DNA of 8,860 nt from Gammaproteobacteria bacterium (GCA_015232955.1 JADFYS010000068.1:1-8860); one strand, 5' to 3'. Numbered from the stretch's first letter, positions 1 to 7,830 are shown. The notes: generated by a model not told the origin, from the sequence alone. Translations and numbers: made by a program.

Positions 1-59
1 ATCAGGATTAGCAGCAAGAGATTGGCTGCGGTGGGGTGACCGGTAAAGAAGCGAACCAC
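1..59 (-). CDS. RND efflux pump inner-membrane permease, N-terminal fragment (cut by window edge)
   Basis: Only the first 19 codons are present, reading (M)VRFFTGHPTAANLLLLIL. This matches the typical opening of RND-family (AcrB/MexB-like) proton-driven exporters: a short basic start, an F-F-T-x-H-P-T-A-A-N-L motif, then the first transmembrane helix. The start is a GTG at 59-57, two bases after the adaptor stop codon and 7 bases after a good Shine-Dalgarno sequence (GGAG at 70-67). The close spacing to the adaptor gene implies co-transcription and a shared complex: the permease captures substrates from the inner membrane or periplasm and passes them through the adaptor to an outer-membrane channel. 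The family call rests on the N-terminal motif plus the neighbour, so substrate and subclass (drug or metal type) cannot be stated. Confidence 0.75.
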   Translation of the reverse strand, partial: MVRFFTGHPTAANLLLLIL

Positions 60-61
60 GG

Positions 62-1375
62 CTACTCTCCCTGTAGCGGAGCCAGGCGCATCCCGGAGAT
101 CGCCGGGGTGAGACGAGAGACCACCAGCTGCTCACCCACCTTCACCCCGGAGCGGACTGCGACCCGCTCACCGTAGTGGGCGGCAACGGTAACCGGCCGC
201 ACCTCTAGCCGTTGATCGGGGGTGAGGAGATAGACCCGGTTATCGTGCAGCGCTGAGCGCGGTATCATCAGCTCTTGGGGTCGTGGCGGCCCAGTGAGGA
301 TCACCCGAACGAACATCCCCTTAACCAGAGGCGGACGGAAAGGGGGATTGGCTCGGCGATAGGGTTCATCCACCGCCACCACCACTCCCACCGTCCTCGT
401 TTTGGGATCGATGGTCGAGAGGGTGCGGAGAAAACGGGCGTCCCACGCCACCACCTCACCGCCGAGATCCAGCTCCACCTTCGCCGAGAGCTGCATCAGG
501 GCTGCCGCCTGTGCCGAATCGAGTTTCAGCTTCAGCTCCTCACCGAGATTGATCTCTGGCAACAGGGCGGAGAACTGAGCGAGAGAGAACTGGGCGGTCA
601 CCTCTGCCTGAGAGAGATCATCCAGCACCAATAACCGCTCTCCACTACGGACATACTGATCCAGTTCGACATTCAGCTCTGCCACCCGTGCCGCGAACGG
701 GGCGGTGAAGCGGGTCCGCGCCACCATCTTCTCCGCCTGCTGCAGTCTGACCTGCTGCTGCTTCTGCTGCGCCTCAAGCAGATGGCGCTCTCCCGGTAGC
801 AGGGCGAGGGAGTTGCGGGTGGTCTGTAGCTGCCGCTTCTGCGTCAGGTAGAGTCGCTCCTGCGCGTCAAGCTGACTCTGAGAGAGGGTACCCTGCTGCG
901 CCAACTGCTGTAGTCTTCGCCACTCTTTTTCATTAGATTCAAATAGTTCTTCTTCTATCTTAAGAGACTTTGTTAAGTTGCTATTCTGAACCTGAAGCTG
1001 CTGGAGTGAGGCGTCGGTCGCCATCAGCGCCGCCTCCGCCTCGGCAAGGGAGAGGCGGTAATCACTCTCATCAACCTGGAGTAGGCGCGAACCCTCCGCC
1101 ACCACCGCCCCCGGTCGGAGCTGATCGGCAAGCGCGGTGACACTCCCCTGTACCTGACTCACCGCGGCCCAGATCCGGCTGGGGGCGACGGTTCCATGGC
1201 CTCGTGCCTCCGGAATCAGGGTCTCCTCTTGCAGTGTCACCACCTCTACCGCCACCGGCTGTTCATCCTCCTCAAGGCGGGGGACCTCCTCTCTGTTCCG
1301 GGTCATCAGGAGCAGCAGTACCACCCCCAAAACCAGAGGCGGGATAATCATCCAGGTGTGCGGCTTAATCTTCAT
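62..1375 (-). CDS. RND efflux periplasmic adaptor (HlyD/membrane fusion protein family)
   Basis: A 437-residue membrane fusion protein that would bridge an inner-membrane RND pump and an outer-membrane TolC-like channel. Residues 8-25 form an N-terminal membrane anchor with no lipobox cysteine. Two lipoyl half-domains (about 63-105 and 222-255, the second with the family-typical RFTAPFAARV) flank a long alpha hairpin (about 106-220) rich in Gln, Leu and Glu; its apex contains the usual QQGTLSQSQLD-like turn at 161-170. A beta-barrel follows (about 256-365), then a membrane-proximal domain opening with LMIPRSAL (369-376). The ATG at 1375 has a strong Shine-Dalgarno GGAGGAG (1387-1381, spacing 5) and overlaps the ligA stop as ATGA, so translation is probably coupled to ligA. 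The pump gene follows after 2 bases. Codons 129-150 form an AT-rich patch unlike the rest of the gene. The family is clear; the exported substrate is unknown. Confidence 0.88.
   Translation of the reverse strand: MKIKPHTWMIIPPLVLGVVLLLLMTRNREEVPRLEEDEQPVAVEVVTLQEETLIPEARGHGTVAPSRIWAAVSQVQGSVTALADQLRPGAVVAEGSRLLQVDESDYRLSLAEAEAALMATDASLQQLQVQNSNLTKSLKIEEELFESNEKEWRRLQQLAQQGTLSQSQLDAQERLYLTQKRQLQTTRNSLALLPGERHLLEAQQKQQQVRLQQAEKMVARTRFTAPFAARVAELNVELDQYVRSGERLLVLDDLSQAEVTAQFSLAQFSALLPEINLGEELKLKLDSAQAAALMQLSAKVELDLGGEVVAWDARFLRTLSTIDPKTRTVGVVVAVDEPYRRANPPFRPPLVKGMFVRVILTGPPRPQELMIPRSALHDNRVYLLTPDQRLEVRPVTVAAHYGERVAVRSGVKVGEQLVVSRLTPAISGMRLAPLQGE
65..71 (-). promoter_or_regulatory. Ribosome binding site of the RND permease
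   Basis: On the minus strand GGGAGAG lies at 71-65, inside the last codons of the adaptor gene, and its GGAG core is 7 bases before a GTG. It supports the non-ATG start of the pump fragment. Confidence 0.6.
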
Positions 1376-3435
1376 CCTATCTCCTCCAGTAGCTTGAACA
1401 GTCTCTCTTCATCTATCACCTCAACTCCCAACGCAACCGCCTTCTCCAGCTTGGAGCCAGCCTCCTCCCCGGCGATAAGGAGATCCGTCTTCGCTGAAAC
1501 TGCAGATGTCACCTTCGCCCCTGCCGCCTGCAGCCGCTCTTTGGCTTCACTGCGGCTGAGTCTGGAGAGGGTCCCGGTGAGGACCACTTTTTTCCCGCGA
1601 AAGGGGGAGAGCGCAGCAGCGGGTTGCAGATCGCGTTGGGGGGCGATTGTCGGCCACACCACCCCTCCCCGCAGCGGATCGGTCAACGCCGCTATCACCT
1701 CACGGTTGTGGGGCTGACGGAAGAAGGTCGAGAGACTCGCGGCGACAACCGGCCCCACATCCTCCACCTCTGCCAGAGTTTCTGCGGACGCCGCCATCAG
1801 CAAGTCAAGATCGCCAAAGTGGTTGGCGAGGGCGAGGGCGGTCGCCTCCCCCACTTCACGAATCCCCAGTGCGTAGATAAAGCGGGGCAGTGTGGTGTGG
1901 CGACACCGCTCCAGAGCGGCGAGAAGGTTGGTCACCGACTTCTCACCCATCCGCTCGAGGGTGAGAAGCTGATCGCGATTCAGGGTAAAGAGATCGGCAG
2001 GGGTGCGAACCAATTCCTTGGAGGTCAACTGTTCGAGCAGCTTATCCCCCATCCCCTCAATATCGAGGGCGCGGCGAGAGGCGAAGTGTTTGAGCTGCTC
2101 CTTACGCTGCGCCGGACAGTAGAGACCACCGCTGCAGCGTACCGCTGCCTTATCTTCGCTGCGCACCGCCGCAGAACCGCAGACGGGGCAGTGTTGCGGG
2201 AGGAGAAAGGGGGTGCTCTCCGCTGGCCGCATCTCGGGGATCATCGCCACCACCTCGGGGATGACATCACCGGCACGGCGGACGATCACCATATCGCCCA
2301 CGCGGATATCCTTGCGTGAAAGTTCATCCTGATTGTGGAGCGTGGCGTTGGTGACGATCACCCCGCCCACAGCCACCGCTTCAAGGCGGGCGACCGGGGT
2401 TAGGGTTCCGGTTCGTCCCACCTGGATATCGATGGCGATCACCCGGGTCATCTCCTCCTGCGCCGGAAATTTGTGGGCGATGGCCCAGCGCGGAGCGCGC
2501 GAGACAAAGCCGAGACTCCTCTGCTGGTCGAGGTTATCGACCTTATAGACCACGCCATCGATCTCATACCGAAGCTGCTGTCGCTGCTGCTGCAGGTGGA
2601 GAAAGGCGTTGTGGCACCCCTCTGCCCCCGCAACCTGAGTGATCTCGGGGGAGATCGGTACCCCCCACTGCTGTAGCTGCCGCAGCATCTCCAGCTGGGA
2701 AGGGGGAAGAGGGTGATCGTCGCTCACCTCGCCCACCGCATAGCCGTAAAAGCGGAGGGGACGGGTGGCGGTAATGGCGGGATCGAGCTGGCGTAGTGAG
2801 CCGGCAGCGGCGTTGCGCGGGTTGGCAAAGAGCTTCTCCCCCTGCTCCTGACGCTGGTGGTTGAGCTGTTTAAAGCCGGTGCGATCGATAAAGATCTCCC
2901 CCCGTACCTCGAGCCGTCGAGGGAGCCGCTTGCCGCGAAGACGCAGTGGCACGGCAGAGATGGTGCGGACATTATGGGTCACATCCTCACCGCTCTTGCC
3001 GTCACCACGGGTCGCCCCCTGCACCAGTTCGCCCCCGAGATAGAGGAGACTAATCGCCAGACCGTCAAGTTTCGGTTCGGCACAGTAGCGGATCTCGCTA
3101 TCGTCCTGACTCAGCCCCAGACCCCGTCTGCAGCGTTGATCGAACTCAATCAGCTCCTCATGGCTGAAGAGGTTACCCAGCGAGAGCATCGGCAACCGAT
3201 GCTCGATGGTGCGAAAAGCGGCGAGGGGTTCTCCCCCCACCCGCTGGGTCGGAGAGTCAGGGGTGATGAGCTGTGGATAGCGCTGCTCTAGCTGCTGAAG
3301 TCTCTGAAAAAGGCGATCATAGGCGGCGTCGGGGATCTCGGGGTCATCGAGAACATAGTAACGGTAGTCGTGGTGGCGCAGCTGCTGGCGCAGATCAGTC
3401 GCTTCGGCAATCTCCTGAGGCGAAGGTTGTGTCAT
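1372..3435 (-). CDS. ligA: NAD+-dependent DNA ligase LigA
   Basis: This essential ligase seals nicks in duplex DNA, joining Okazaki fragments and finishing repair, with NAD+ as adenylate donor. At 687 residues it has the family's normal length and full domain order. Domain Ia with HHDYRYYVLDDPEIPDAAYD (about 21-40) is the NMN-binding part. The adenylation domain carries AEPKLDGLAISL, with the AMP-acceptor lysine at K122, and the ATRGDG motif at 141-146. An OB fold follows (about 330-405), then a four-cysteine zinc finger (C416, C419, C434, C440), helix-hairpin-helix repeats (about 455-570) and a C-terminal BRCT domain (about 611-687) with KKVVLTGTLSRLSRSEAK. The ATG at 3435 overlaps the zipA stop by one base (TAATG) and has no visible Shine-Dalgarno, so initiation probably depends on ribosomes finishing zipA. 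Its own stop overlaps the adaptor start. I see no frameshift or missing catalytic residue. Confidence 0.98.
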   Translation of the reverse strand: MTQPSPQEIAEATDLRQQLRHHDYRYYVLDDPEIPDAAYDRLFQRLQQLEQRYPQLITPDSPTQRVGGEPLAAFRTIEHRLPMLSLGNLFSHEELIEFDQRCRRGLGLSQDDSEIRYCAEPKLDGLAISLLYLGGELVQGATRGDGKSGEDVTHNVRTISAVPLRLRGKRLPRRLEVRGEIFIDRTGFKQLNHQRQEQGEKLFANPRNAAAGSLRQLDPAITATRPLRFYGYAVGEVSDDHPLPPSQLEMLRQLQQWGVPISPEITQVAGAEGCHNAFLHLQQQRQQLRYEIDGVVYKVDNLDQQRSLGFVSRAPRWAIAHKFPAQEEMTRVIAIDIQVGRTGTLTPVARLEAVAVGGVIVTNATLHNQDELSRKDIRVGDMVIVRRAGDVIPEVVAMIPEMRPAESTPFLLPQHCPVCGSAAVRSEDKAAVRCSGGLYCPAQRKEQLKHFASRRALDIEGMGDKLLEQLTSKELVRTPADLFTLNRDQLLTLERMGEKSVTNLLAALERCRHTTLPRFIYALGIREVGEATALALANHFGDLDLLMAASAETLAEVEDVGPVVAASLSTFFRQPHNREVIAALTDPLRGGVVWPTIAPQRDLQPAAALSPFRGKKVVLTGTLSRLSRSEAKERLQAAGAKVTSAVSAKTDLLIAGEEAGSKLEKAVALGVEVIDEERLFKLLEEIG
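1381..1387 (-). promoter_or_regulatory. Ribosome binding site of the efflux adaptor
   Basis: GGAGGAG on the minus strand sits within the final codons of ligA, 5 bases before the adaptor ATG. It is nearly a perfect anti-16S match and the strongest ribosome site in the window, so the adaptor can probably be translated independently as well as by coupling to ligA. Confidence 0.65.
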
Positions 3436-4121
3436 TAATCAAATAGCGCAGCCTGATGGCGCATACGGGTGATCTCCTGCTGGGCGAGGGGCTGCTGTTG
3501 CGAATCACAGAGCTGCCCCCCCAACACCTCGCCGAGGCGGGTGGCGACATCGAGTAGCTCCTCGAGCACCTCACTCCCCCCCTGAGCCAACGGCAACTGG
3601 ATAAAGAGCCAGAAGCCACCGAACCGCTCCTCGGTAATGGTATCGAGATCAAAAGTGCCCGGTTCATGGAGGTTAGCGATACTAATCAAAGGCTTGCCGT
3701 CCATACCTACACGGTGAAAGATCCCCATATCGCCATATACAAAGCCGTTCATCCCCAGCTGTTGGTAGAGGAGATCACCGGAAAAACCGCTGCCATCCAC
3801 CGCCAGAAGTGAGATATAGATGACTGTCGGCTCCAGCTCTCTCTCTCCATTGCGGCTGCTGCTCACCTTCTCCAGCGGATCGAGATCCTCCACCCCCTTC
3901 TTGTTAATCTGGCGTAGAGATTCGAGCATCTCATCGTCGGCAAAGAGGTGGGAGGGGGATGAGGCGACAACGCTACCCTCGGGGCGCTCCTTCTTGCGCC
4001 GGGTGAGGCGATCGAATAGAGAGCGGTGGTGACGCGGCTTCTCCCGGGTAATCTCAAAAAAGAGAAGACCTCCCACCAGGAGGACACCGACAATCAGTAA
4101 CACCATTCTTAAAGTATCCAT
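3435..4121 (-). CDS. zipA: Cell division protein ZipA (short-linker form)
   Basis: ZipA anchors the FtsZ ring to the inner membrane at the start of septation. The product is 228 residues from the ATG at 4121. It has an N-terminal transmembrane helix (about 5-22), a cytoplasmic basic stretch (REKPRHHR to RRKKERP, about 26-47), a linker, and a C-terminal FtsZ-binding domain (about 97-228). That domain shows family signatures: GFVYGDMGIFHR (about 126-137), SIANLHEPGTFD (about 147-158) and a late LGGQLCDSQQQPL segment. The linker is only about 70 residues and charged, whereas E. coli ZipA (328 residues) has a long Pro/Gln-rich one. A GTG directly before the ATG (4124) could add one residue, but it would sit 1 base from the AGGAG at 4130-4126; the ATG, 4 bases away, fits better. 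The gene lies between smc and ligA and overlaps ligA by one base. Confidence 0.93.
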   Translation of the reverse strand: MDTLRMVLLIVGVLLVGGLLFFEITREKPRHHRSLFDRLTRRKKERPEGSVVASSPSHLFADDEMLESLRQINKKGVEDLDPLEKVSSSRNGERELEPTVIYISLLAVDGSGFSGDLLYQQLGMNGFVYGDMGIFHRVGMDGKPLISIANLHEPGTFDLDTITEERFGGFWLFIQLPLAQGGSEVLEELLDVATRLGEVLGGQLCDSQQQPLAQQEITRMRHQAALFD

Positions 4122-4125
4122 CACG

Positions 4126-4130
4126 CTCCT
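4126..4130 (-). promoter_or_regulatory. Ribosome binding site deciding the zipA start
   Basis: AGGAG on the minus strand is followed by C, then GTG, then ATG. The 1-base distance to GTG is too short for normal initiation and the 4-base distance to ATG is short but workable, which favours the ATG at 4121. Confidence 0.5.
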
Positions 4131-4144
4131 CTTCTGCTCTGCTT

Positions 4145-4174
4145 TTTATACAACCGGACTACTGCCGTTGACCA
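4145..4174 (-). promoter_or_regulatory. Candidate sigma-70 promoter for zipA-ligA-efflux operon
   Basis: On the minus strand, TGGTCA (4174-4169; 4 of 6 to TTGACA) is followed after 18 bases by TATAAA (4150-4145; 5 of 6 to TATAAT). Transcription would start near 4138, leaving a short leader of about 17 bases that contains the zipA ribosome site. It would let zipA and the genes after it be expressed independently of smc. This is a match by eye to a degenerate consensus. Confidence 0.4.
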
Positions 4175-4203
4175 CCATAATCCCATGGAGGGATCGCTTT
4201 ATG

Positions 4204-4247
4204 ATAACGGGTTATGTTGGGCTTCCTAGCGTCAGCCCAATCTACGA
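4204..4247. repeat. REP-like palindromic intergenic repeat
   Basis: The core is a perfect inverted repeat, TTGGGCT (4217-4223) and AGCCCAA (4234-4240), around a 10-base loop. Beside it is ATAAC-GG-GTTAT (4204-4215). On the minus strand the core reads GTAGATTGGGCTGACG then AAGCCCAACATAA. From memory this resembles a palindrome family with GTTGGGC/GCCCAAC arms and a GTAG edge that is scattered between genes of many proteobacteria. No T-run follows on the minus strand, so it is not a classic terminator for smc, although an RNA hairpin there could stabilise the 3' end of smc mRNA. Copy number cannot be judged from one window. Confidence 0.5.
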
Positions 4248-4260
4248 CTACGCCTCTATT

Positions 4261-7200
4261 CTAACCCACTGCTGCCAACTCTACCGCCTCATCGACATCT
4301 ACCGCCACCATTCGCGACACCCCCGGTTCGTGCATCGTCACCCCGATCAGGGCGCTAGACAACTCCATTGTCGTTTTGTTGTGGGTAATGAAGATAAACT
4401 GCACCTGCTGCGACATCTCCTGCACCAGACTGCAGAAGCGGCCGACATTGGCCTCATCAAGGGGAGCGTCGACCTCGTCGAGCATACAGAACGGTGAGGG
4501 ATTGAGCTCAAAGATGGCAAAGACCAGCGCCACTGCGGTGAGCGCCTTCTCCCCACCGGAGAGGAGATGGATCGTACTGTTGCGCTTTCCCGGGGGGCGA
4601 GCCATCACCGTAACCCCGGTATCGAGGAGATCATCCCCGGTCAGTTCAAGATAGGCGTGTCCGCCGCCAAAGAGACGGGGAAACTTCTCCTGCAGACCGC
4701 TGTTGACCCGATCAAAAGTCTCGCGAAAACGGTTACGGGTCTCTTTATCGATCTTCTGAATCGCCGTTTCGAGGGTCTCCAGTGCCTGCACCAGATCCTC
4801 GTTCTGGGCATCGAGATACCCTTTGCGTTCACTCTGCGCCTTAAACTCATCGATCGCTGCAAGGTTAATCGGCCCCAGACGGGAGATGCGTCTCCCCGTC
4901 TCTTCAACCCTCTGCTGCCACACCTCTACCGTCGCCCCCTCCTCCAGCTGCTGCAAGAGCTGCTGCAGATCGAGACCCGACTCCGCCACCCGCTCCTGCA
5001 GTGTCTGCCGCCGAACCTTCTGCTCCTGAAACTCCATTCGCAGCTGATCGAGTTCATTCCGAACCCCTTCATGTTGCCGCTCGGCACCATTTCGTTCCCC
5101 CTCCAGTTGGCGAATGGCGTGGTCGATCTCACCGACCCGTTTCCGCGCTGCCGCCAACTGCTCCTCCACCTCCAGCCGCTGGTGCAGACGCTGCTCCAAC
5201 TCCTGCTGCAGGGCGATAATGGGGCCATCGCCCGCCTGTAGCTGCTGTTGCAGCTCACGCTGTCGCTGCTGTAGCTGTCGCAGCTGCTGCGCCACCCGCT
5301 CCTCTGCCTGACGGAGTGACTCAAGCTCTGTGGACAGAGTCTGAAAACGGAGATTGAGATTATGCGCCTGCTGTTGCGCCTCGCGTCCCTGACGGCGCGA
5401 CGCATCGAGTTGATGGCGCTGCTGTTGCCGCCGTCCCTGCAGATCCTCCCGCTCCATTGCAAAAATTTCGATCTGCTCCAGCGCCTCATGGAGTGAGCTT
5501 CGCGCCCGTTCGATCTGCTGTCGTCCCCCCTGTCGCTCTTGCAGAAGATCCTGTTGATCCTTCTCCAGCCGCTGTCGCCGCTGCTCGATCTGCTCCAGAC
5601 GCACCTCTTTGCCACTCAACTGACTCTTCAGGGTGTTAAGTTCACCATTGAGCTGGTTGAAACGGCGGGTCTGCTCCTCCTGCTCGCGCTCTCCCTGCGT
5701 CAGCTGCTGCTGCCGGCGCTCCCCCTGCGCCTCCTCGGCATCGATCCGCTGTTGAGACTCGTCGATGGCGGCGGCGATCTCTTTCATCTCCTGCCCCCGC
5801 AGGAGCAGACCCGACTGCTCCCCTCGCCCCCGCTTCAGCCAGAGCCAGTTGCGACCCACCCAGATCCCCTCGGCAGTGATCAGAGACTCCCCGTCTGAGA
5901 GAGAAGGGCGTCGCTCAAGCGCATCCTGAAGAGAGTCAGCGGTGAAAACCGACGCCAGCAAGGGGGCCAAAACAACATCACAATTTACTTTTGAAAAAAG
6001 AGATAATCTACTATTTTTGTTGTCATTATCGGCGTACTCTTCAGTCGAAATCAGGGTGATCTCTCCCGATTTAAGATCGGGTAAGGCATCGATATAGGGG
6101 GTGAGTTGTGGCACCGGTACCGCCTGCAGTTTCGCGGCAAGCACCGTCTCAACCGCCTGTTCCCACCCCGCCTCCACCTCGAGCCTCTGACCGATCGCAG
6201 GGATCTGCTCCAGTCCCTGCTGCTGGAGCCAGCGTGCGGCGCTCCCCTCCCCGCCGCGGCTCTTCTGCTGACCAAGCGCCGCCTGCTGTAGTGTCTCGAG
6301 CGAGGCGTAACGGCCACGCATCTTCTGCATCTGTCCCAACTCCTGGTTGAGACTGCGGCTATTGGTGGCGATCTCATCGCGAAGCAGGCGCACCCGCTCC
6401 CGCCCCTCTTCCAGTTTTAGTTCAAGGATCTCCCGCTCTTCGGTGAGCCGTTCCAACTGAAACTTCAGCTCGGTGATCTCCTCCTCAAGACGGGTTGTGG
6501 TGAGACCTTCCGTTTCGATTTGCATCCGCTCAAAGCGGCGGGTGAGCTGGCTATCTCCCTGTTCCAGCTGCTGGATCCGCGCCCGCTCCACCTGCGCCTG
6601 TTGCGACGGCTCTGCTGCACGGGTGGTAAATGACTCCCACTCCCGCTCGATCTTCTCCATCCGCTGCTCAGCGTCGGTGAGCGTGGCCGCAGTGGTGGTC
6701 GCCAACTCAGTAGCGTGGCGATTGTCGGGTTCAAGCTGGGCGAGGGTCGCCTCAATCTGCCCTTTTCTTCCGCGATCATGGTTGAGATGCTGCTCCGACT
6801 CATGACAGCTCCCCTCGATCTGCTCCAGCTCCCGCTGCTGCTGCTGCAGCTGCTCTCGCCCATGCTGAATCGACTGTTCGAGTCTGGCGATCTCGGCACC
6901 GACACCGTAAAACCGGGACTGAACCTGGTTAAACGCCTCCGTGGCTTCGCTCTGCTCCTGACGCAGCTTCTCAATCCCCGCCTCTGCCCGGCGCTGGTTG
7001 GCGACAATCGCCTCAATCACCCGCTCCCGCTCAGCGATCACCTCCTCCCGTCTCCGCGCCTCACTATCCACCATCTGCCAGCGCAGCGCCTGTAGCTCCC
7101 CCTTCTGCTGCCGCTCCTCCTGTTTCAGCGCTTTATAGCGTTCGGCACTCTGTGCCTGGCGCTGAAGATGAGAGAGCTGCTTGCCCAGCTCTTCACGAAG

Positions 7201-7788
7201 GTCATTCAGGCGATCGAGATTTTCCCGGGTGTGACGGATACGGTTTGCGGTCTCTCGCCGCCGCTCTTTGTATTTGGAGATCCCGGCAGCCTCTTCGAGA
7301 AAGATGCGTAACTCATCCGGTTTCGCCTCAATTAGGCGCGAGATGGTCCCCTGTTCGATAATCGCATAACTACGCGGCCCAAGACCGGTACCGAGAAAGA
7401 TATCGGTAATATCGCGACGGCGACAGCGGCTGTTATTGAGAAAGTAGTTGGACTGCCCGTCACGGCTCACCTGGCGTTTGATCGAGATCTCACTAAAGTT
7501 GGCATACTGCCCGCCATAACTGCCGTCACTGTTATCAAAGGTGAGTTCAATACTGGCGACCCCGACCGGCTTGCGTGAAGAGGAGCCGTTAAAGATGACA
7601 TCGGTCATCGATTCACCGCGCAAATTTTTGGCAGAACTCTCCCCCATCACCCAGCGCACGGCGTCGATGATGTTCGATTTACCACAACCGTTGGGGCCGA
7701 CCACCCCGGTAAGGTTAGTCGTAAAGGGGACGGTGGTCGGATCGACAAAAGATTTAAATCCGGCCAGTTTGATCTTGCTCAAGCGCAT
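4261..7788 (-). CDS. smc: Chromosome partition/condensin protein SMC
   Basis: SMC is the ATPase of the SMC-ScpAB condensin, which extrudes DNA loops and helps separate replicated chromosomes. From the ATG at 7788 it has 1175 residues, close to other gammaproteobacterial SMCs. The N-terminal head has Walker A GPNGCGKS (31-38) and the Q-loop glutamine Q146. A Gln/Glu-rich coiled coil (about 160-510) leads to the hinge (about 511-665) and a returning coiled coil (about 666-1010). The C-terminal head has signature LSGGEK (1076-1081), Walker B with catalytic D1104-E1105 (CMLDEVDAPLD) and the ITHN switch histidine (H1136). I chose the ATG because MRLSKIKLAGFKSFVDP is the usual family start. An in-frame GTG at 7830 would add 14 unconserved, Pro-rich residues, and neither start has a good Shine-Dalgarno. 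Codons 587-606, in the hinge, form a strikingly AT-rich patch. scpA and scpB are not in the window. Confidence 0.97.
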   Translation of the reverse strand: MRLSKIKLAGFKSFVDPTTVPFTTNLTGVVGPNGCGKSNIIDAVRWVMGESSAKNLRGESMTDVIFNGSSSRKPVGVASIELTFDNSDGSYGGQYANFSEISIKRQVSRDGQSNYFLNNSRCRRRDITDIFLGTGLGPRSYAIIEQGTISRLIEAKPDELRIFLEEAAGISKYKERRRETANRIRHTRENLDRLNDLREELGKQLSHLQRQAQSAERYKALKQEERQQKGELQALRWQMVDSEARRREEVIAERERVIEAIVANQRRAEAGIEKLRQEQSEATEAFNQVQSRFYGVGAEIARLEQSIQHGREQLQQQQRELEQIEGSCHESEQHLNHDRGRKGQIEATLAQLEPDNRHATELATTTAATLTDAEQRMEKIEREWESFTTRAAEPSQQAQVERARIQQLEQGDSQLTRRFERMQIETEGLTTTRLEEEITELKFQLERLTEEREILELKLEEGRERVRLLRDEIATNSRSLNQELGQMQKMRGRYASLETLQQAALGQQKSRGGEGSAARWLQQQGLEQIPAIGQRLEVEAGWEQAVETVLAAKLQAVPVPQLTPYIDALPDLKSGEITLISTEEYADNDNKNSRLSLFSKVNCDVVLAPLLASVFTADSLQDALERRPSLSDGESLITAEGIWVGRNWLWLKRGRGEQSGLLLRGQEMKEIAAAIDESQQRIDAEEAQGERRQQQLTQGEREQEEQTRRFNQLNGELNTLKSQLSGKEVRLEQIEQRRQRLEKDQQDLLQERQGGRQQIERARSSLHEALEQIEIFAMEREDLQGRRQQQRHQLDASRRQGREAQQQAHNLNLRFQTLSTELESLRQAEERVAQQLRQLQQRQRELQQQLQAGDGPIIALQQELEQRLHQRLEVEEQLAAARKRVGEIDHAIRQLEGERNGAERQHEGVRNELDQLRMEFQEQKVRRQTLQERVAESGLDLQQLLQQLEEGATVEVWQQRVEETGRRISRLGPINLAAIDEFKAQSERKGYLDAQNEDLVQALETLETAIQKIDKETRNRFRETFDRVNSGLQEKFPRLFGGGHAYLELTGDDLLDTGVTVMARPPGKRNSTIHLLSGGEKALTAVALVFAIFELNPSPFCMLDEVDAPLDEANVGRFCSLVQEMSQQVQFIFITHNKTTMELSSALIGVTMHEPGVSRMVAVDVDEAVELAAVG

Positions 7789-7830
7789 TCGCGGAGCGGC
7801 CGGTTCCAGAAAACGGGGGGGTGTTGCCAC

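Noticed and set aside
1624..2319. Long plus-strand open frame opposite ligA (231 codons)
   Set aside because: It lies wholly antisense to a clear ligA, and its translation is low-complexity with no recognisable domain. Long antisense frames are expected opposite GC-biased genes.
4180..4194. Small hairpin ATCCC-N5-GGGAT, considered as smc terminator
   Set aside because: Only five base pairs and no T-run on the minus strand. I see no intrinsic terminator between smc and zipA.
4567..5241. Plus-strand open frame opposite smc (224 codons, Leu-rich)
   Set aside because: It mirrors the smc coiled coil: Gln codons (CAG) read as Leu (CTG) on the other strand. There is no independent coding evidence.
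6830..6855. CTG trinucleotide run
   Set aside because: Only about four perfect units, explained by a Gln-rich segment of the SMC coiled coil. Similar short Gln-codon runs recur through the gene.
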